A stretch of 55,428 nucleotides of DNA from the NCBI GenBank assembly GCA_035651455.1, contig DASRFR010000009.1:1-55428 (forward strand), read 5' to 3'. Below, one piece after another: positions 55,020 to 55,428 of this stretch. Below the pieces are notes generated by a model. That model was not told where the DNA came from. It made no database searches and worked only from the letters and a program-made list of their open reading frames with translations. Source of the DNA: DASRFR01 sp035651455. GTDB taxonomy: Bacteria; Acidobacteriota; Terriglobia; Terriglobales; Acidobacteriaceae. A program made the position numbers and the translations under genes. Position 1 is the first letter of the stretch, and each line of letters starts with the position of its first letter.

Positions 55020-55271
55020 ATGATTGTTCTAACCATTACCGCTAAAGGGCAAGTCACGTTGAAACGGGATCTCCTCAAACATCTGGGGGTAGGTCCCGGA
55101 GAGAAGATTGAGGCCGACAAGTTGCCTGATGGCCAAATCCTTGTGAGGGCGATGGGGCAGGATGGCAACATTGCTGATTTTGTTGGTTGTCTGGCACAGC
55201 GACGAGGCCCGAAATTCACCGTCGACGAGATGAACGAGATCGCGACCGAGGGATGGGCGAAGGCTAAATGA
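55020..55271 (+). CDS. AbrB/MazE-type antitoxin, second pair
   Basis: 83 residues. The AbrB motif reads LTITAKGQVTLKRDLLKHLGVGPGEKIEADKLPDGQILV, and the C-terminal part (AQRRGPKFTVDEMNEIATEGWAKAK) should hold the toxin. AGAGG lies about 6 bp upstream. The stop overlaps the toxin ATG by 4 bp. The promoter and operator lie directly in front. Confidence 0.87.
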   Translation: MIVLTITAKGQVTLKRDLLKHLGVGPGEKIEADKLPDGQILVRAMGQDGNIADFVGCLAQRRGPKFTVDEMNEIATEGWAKAK

Positions 55272-55428
55272 AAGTTACTGCCGACACCAACGTTCTCATT
55301 CGCGCCGCCGTTCAGGATGATCTTCATCAAGCCCGGCGAGCGGCAAAGATCTTGGCAGAAGCCGATCTCATTGCTGTGCCGGTGCCAGTTCTTTGTGAAT
55401 TTGTGTGGGTGCTTCGTCGCGGCTACAA
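55268..55428 (+). CDS. PIN-domain toxin (partial)
   Basis: First 53 codons of a VapC-type ribonuclease, cut by the window end. The first catalytic Asp is in KVTADTNVLIRAAV and a conserved Glu is in PVLCEFVWVLRRGY. Start overlaps the antitoxin stop (ATGA). Confidence 0.83.
   Translation, partial: MKVTADTNVLIRAAVQDDLHQARRAAKILAEADLIAVPVPVLCEFVWVLRRGY

Noticed and set aside
1..55428. CRISPR arrays, tRNA or rRNA genes, intact insertion sequences, phage genes
   Set aside because: I looked for regular spaced repeats, cloverleaf-like sequences and transposase or integrase motifs and found none I could support.

Overview
The window most resembles a soil Acidobacteriota chromosome, possibly Solibacter/Bryobacter-like. 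This is inferred from gene style: an Oar-type TonB receptor with an N-terminal carboxypeptidase-regulatory domain, Tat- or Sec-exported sialidases, an FG-GAP protein, PhyH and MlrC-type (M81) enzymes, and PIN-type toxin-antitoxin pairs. There is no rRNA, tRNA, CRISPR array or intact mobile element that I can see.

Layout. 0-1.1 kb: a truncated HipB-like repressor with its own operator, then a complete AbrB/PIN toxin-antitoxin pair. 1.7-6.4 kb: an operon of a small Cys/His protein, an adenylate kinase and a D-lactate dehydrogenase, divergent from a TPR protein with a C-terminal HTH. 6.7-7.1 kb: a multicopper-oxidase fragment. 7.6-14.9 kb: mandelate-racemase-type enzyme, NagB, and module copy 1 (MBL pseudogene, HemL-like PLP enzyme, M81 fragment, SDR, AstE-like, RidA). 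15.5-22.5 kb, minus strand: Gfo/Idh/MocA, sialidase, HpcH aldolase, sodium symporter, GHL10-like protein, then two decayed glycosidase genes. 22.6-26.9 kb, minus strand: module copy 2 (MBL, PLP lyase, M81, thiolase-like remnant, SDR). 27-33.5 kb: DapA/NanA-family lyase, GntR/FCD regulator, symporter, AGE-type epimerase, broken NagB, NagA. 34-44.8 kb: decayed companion gene, PhyH, 14-repeat FG-GAP protein, GHL10 pseudogene, companion/sialidase pair, second HpcH aldolase. 45.2-54.5 kb: TonB-receptor fragment, intact TonB receptor, sialidase/companion pair, DadA pseudogene, amidohydrolase. 54.9-55.4 kb: a second AbrB/PIN pair, cut by the window end.

How it fits together. Exported sialidases and their companion propeller proteins could release sugars, the TonB receptor and sodium symporters import them, and NanA-like lyase, AGE-type epimerase, NagA and NagB form most of a sialic-acid/amino-sugar route. 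A ROK kinase is missing from the window. A palindrome centred on GTCGAC (best form TACTGTCGACAGTA) lies at the start of most of these transcription units over about 41 kb. It fits a GntR/FadR-type operator, so the GntR protein at 27.9-28.6 kb is the likely local regulator.

The strongest candidates for something undescribed are this local regulon and the twice-occurring gene order MBL, PLP enzyme, M81 peptidase, SDR, each copy behind one of the palindromes. The region is also rich in decayed genes, most of which have an intact relative in the same window. If this is a draft or metagenome assembly, some single frameshifts could be sequencing errors, but several pseudogenes carry multiple lesions.
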